Positions 53,928 to 57,603 of a DNA stretch of 57,603 bases are shown here, piece after piece. The notes beneath the pieces are model-generated. The model searched no databases. It was given only the letters and a program-made list of their open reading frames with translations, and had not been told where the DNA came from. The stretch is taken from contig JAPYVG010000007.1 in NCBI GenBank assembly GCA_028277025.1, positions 1 through 57,603 of the forward strand, read 5' to 3'. Source of the DNA: Sulfolobaceae archaeon. GTDB lineage: Archaea; Thermoproteota; Thermoprotei_A; Sulfolobales; Sulfolobaceae. Position 1 is the first letter of the stretch. Each line of letters begins with the position of its first letter. Made by a program: the position numbers and the translations under genes.

Positions 53928-55546
53928 ATGGAGAGTAGGTATTTTGCTATACTAGTATTTTTATTAGGACTTTTGTTATTGTTTCAATCATTACATGTAT
54001 TCGAATTCAATTTGTTTCTTATTATTACAATGTTTGTCTCTATCATTGTAATTATTATTACTTTTACTAGGACTAAGCTAGGTTATAAAATTCGCAGAAT
54101 CGTCGTACGATCAATAATATCTAATTCCGTAAATAGGATAGAAATTAACGGAAAGGAAGTGGCTTATATCGCTTTTAAAATAGTTGGTAAAGAAGCTGAT
54201 CAAACAGTGGATTACAATAAAGAATTGTCACAAGTAATAGAAACTATAAAAAGACATAAGGACAGAAAAATTAAGATAGCAGTAATAACATATTTAGATC
54301 CTATACCTGGTAGTGGATTCATTTTTTACCAAGAAATTAATAGCAACTTTAATGAAGAAGAATTTATAAATAATGTGATCAGCTTAAAAAATATTATAGA
54401 GAGCATAGCACCACATATAACACTAGAGGTAACTAATTTTGATACGTCTATATATTTCCCATTTCCTAAAATAGGATCTGCAGTAGTTTTTAATGGGTAT
54501 GTATTTCACAAGAGATACGATATACCAGAATCTGAAATATTAGATGCGAAGTTTGATATCCAATTAGGGAAATTAATTGATAATTATGAGATACCTATAG
54601 GCATTAGTTCCGCTGACGTTTTTAGGCATATTGCAATATTTGGTGCCACTGGAAGTGGTAAAACTAATACTGCCGCTCTAATAGCAAAGGAGTTATTTAA
54701 AAAAGGGTTTAACGTGGTAATACTGGATTGGCATGGAGAGTATAAAGAATTACTTCCAGAATTTAAATATTATTCTTCATATACAATCCCTACTTTAAAT
54801 CTGTTTCAATTTGATGATAATGAGCTTGATGAGGTTATAGAGATAATGAAGGATTCATTAGAACTAACTGATCCGCAAACGTTTCTACTTTATTTAATCT
54901 TAGAAAAACTGAAAGGTATTGATGAACTTTCAACTTCCACGTTAAGATCCGTTTTGGAACAAATTTCATCAGAGAGTTATATGATTAGAGACATTAAGTT
55001 TGCTTTGGGTAGAAAGCTTTATCTTTTAACTACTCCATTAGGTCGTAAATTATTTTCTCCTTATGGTTATACTTTTTATGAGATTGGGGATAAACTGGAA
55101 GGTGGTAATATAATAGATTTAAGTTTTATTAAAAACAATATGCTAAAAAGACTTTACTCATTGTTTTTAATGAAATTCTTGTTTGAATATTATGAGAAAT
55201 TTAAGGATGAAGGTAAAAAAATTATGATAGTTGTTGAAGAAGCGCATAACTACTTTAACGGTAAAAATAGCGTTCTAAAGACGGCATTACAAGAAATTAG
55301 GAAATATAATGTGAGTTTATGTATTGTTACTCAATCTCCATCTAGCATTGATGATACTGTTATGAAAAATACGAGTATTAAAATAATTCATTCAATTAAA
55401 TCCAATATAGATAAAAAAGTAATAAGTGAAGCACTTTCCTTAGATAAGAGTATTATACAATGGCTAGATAAATTTGATATTGGAGAGGCACTACTAGTCG
55501 CTCCAAATATAAGAAAACATGCAATAGTAAAAATTAAAAAAGTGGT

Positions 55547-55550
<4 letters not shown>
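53928..55550 (+). CDS. Membrane-anchored HerA/VirB4-like ATPase
   Basis: 540 residues. Two N-terminal transmembrane helices (about 6-21 and 27-47) precede an extended domain (50-220) and an FtsK/HerA ATPase core with Walker A GATGSGKTNT at 239-248, VVILDWHGEYKELLP, and Walker B IMIVVEEAHNYF around 440, then VSLCIVTQSPSSIDD (arginine/sensor segment). It is of the DUF87/HerA type that pumps DNA or remodels complexes, but soluble HerA lacks the membrane anchor. No NurA gene is adjacent. The 3' end overlaps thermosome beta by 4 nt. Confidence 0.75.
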
Positions 55551-57208
<1,658 letters not shown>

Positions 57209-57345
57209 TTTATTAACTCACCCGTTCTTGCTCACATAAGAAGAGGTTATATAAAAATTTTTCTTACGTAAATTGCTTACAATTTGAGTCTAGGATTCAG
57301 TGGTAGTGTTTAAAAATTGTTTAAGTAATAGAAAGCCAGTGTGGA

Positions 57346-57474
57346 GATAGTGTCGTCATTAGGGTATAAATTTATTAAACGTTGATTCTATATATAAAGA
57401 ATTAACAATAAATTCGAATATTATATAAAGTCTAAAAATTATAGAAATATAAATAAGCAAGTGACGACACTATC
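57346..57474. repeat. 129 bp AT-rich segment bounded by 13 bp perfect inverted repeats
   Basis: Arms GATAGTGTCGTCA (57346-57358) and TGACGACACTATC (57462-57474) are exact reverse complements; the 103 bp between them are AT-rich and carry no frame of note. The layout recalls a small non-autonomous transposon or a transcription-control element between thermosome and the next gene. No target-site duplication is obvious. Confidence 0.6.
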
Positions 57475-57564
57475 AATGTGGACAACAATTTTGTTAATCT
57501 AAAATGAATTATTTGAATTGTTTGTGCTTTATTAATAGAACGTTGATGGTAATACTTTTTTAGG

Positions 57565-57603
57565 GTGAGCACGGGAGTTAATTGGGGTGAGCACATGGAA
57601 ACC
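57565..57603 (+). CDS. Start of a further gene, cut by the window edge
   Basis: GTG at 57565 (reading MSTGVNWGEHMET) and ATG at 57595 are in one frame, each next to a GGGTGAGCAC copy (57563-57572 and 57585-57594) that acts as, or contains, a Shine-Dalgarno. Too short to identify. The region 57209-57564 otherwise holds only the thermosome promoter and the inverted repeat. Confidence 0.35.
   Translation, partial: MSTGVNWGEHMET

Overview
The window is a single 57.6 kb stretch of a Sulfolobales chromosome (Crenarchaeota/Thermoproteota), very probably Sulfurisphaera or a close relative of Sulfolobus tokodaii. Evidence: AT-rich DNA, archaeal split RNA polymerase (Rpo1N/Rpo1C, Rpo2, Rpo5), EF-1A, thermosome beta, GatB of the archaeal amidotransferase, archaeal RNase P RNA, Sec61-beta, a tetraether-synthase-like radical SAM enzyme, a fused FBP aldolase/phosphatase nearly identical to the S. 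tokodaii family member as I remember it, and a Cdc6-1-linked origin with Sulfolobus-type ORB elements. Genes are densely packed, many overlap, and many starts look leaderless with a TATA box about 25 nt upstream. This is mostly core genome; the only accessory-looking stretches are about 44.4-45.3 kb and the last 400 bp.

Layout. 0-4.5 kb: small and hypothetical genes, a PfkB-like kinase, an FAD oxidoreductase, tRNA-Val and an aminopropyltransferase. 4.5-16.2 kb (minus strand): tRNA-Ser, S10, EF-1A, S7, [an opposite-strand DUF151/BFN gene], S12, NusA-like, L30e, Rpo1C, Rpo1N, Rpo2, Rpo5, i.e. the archaeal rpo/str block. 16.2-22.5 kb: malic enzyme, aIF5B, NDK, L24e, S28e, uracil phosphoribosyltransferase, GatB. 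22.5-24.6 kb: a tight four-gene operon (PRTase-type regulator, a beta-lactamase-fold-like protein lacking the metal motif, a Cys-rich microprotein, a RibD-type reductase). 24.6-33.5 kb: a tetraether-synthase-like radical SAM protein, ThiL-like kinase, intron-containing tRNA-Thr, and the purine genes purB, purP x2, purA plus an FAD dehydrogenase. 33.5-42.4 kb: siroheme decarboxylase fusion, prephenate dehydratase (abnormal start), threonine dehydratase, HIT protein, RadA, Nip7-like and NSUN-like RNA proteins, CYTH protein, SAM hydroxide adenosyltransferase, NMN adenylyltransferase (CTG start), double-hotdog thioesterase.

42.4-45.5 kb: DUF99 protein, Cdc6-1 and its origin (three ORB elements plus two mirrored TTTAAC/GTTAAA dyads), a decayed membrane-protein frame, a truncated integrase-like N-terminus interrupted by a GC-rich hairpin-rich element, tRNA-Ala, and a C/D box sRNA whose two guides both match universally conserved 16S rRNA segments. 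45.5-57.6 kb: SWIM protein, Elf1, GGGP synthase, Sec61-beta, RNase P RNA, Tsr3, a RAM-domain protein, TiaS, tRNA-Arg, a 30-residue acidic Trp-repeat microprotein, ABCE1, FBP aldolase/phosphatase, S17e, a ubiquitin/MoaD-like protein, Cgi121-like protein, a membrane-anchored HerA-like ATPase, thermosome beta, and a long inverted repeat near the right edge.

Functionally the window couples information processing (RNA polymerase, translation factors, ribosome biogenesis and recycling, tRNA modification, rRNA methylation guide, origin initiator) with purine nucleotide synthesis and archaeal lipid synthesis (GGGP synthase and a candidate tetraether synthase). All family assignments are by eye from sequence motifs; no database search was run.
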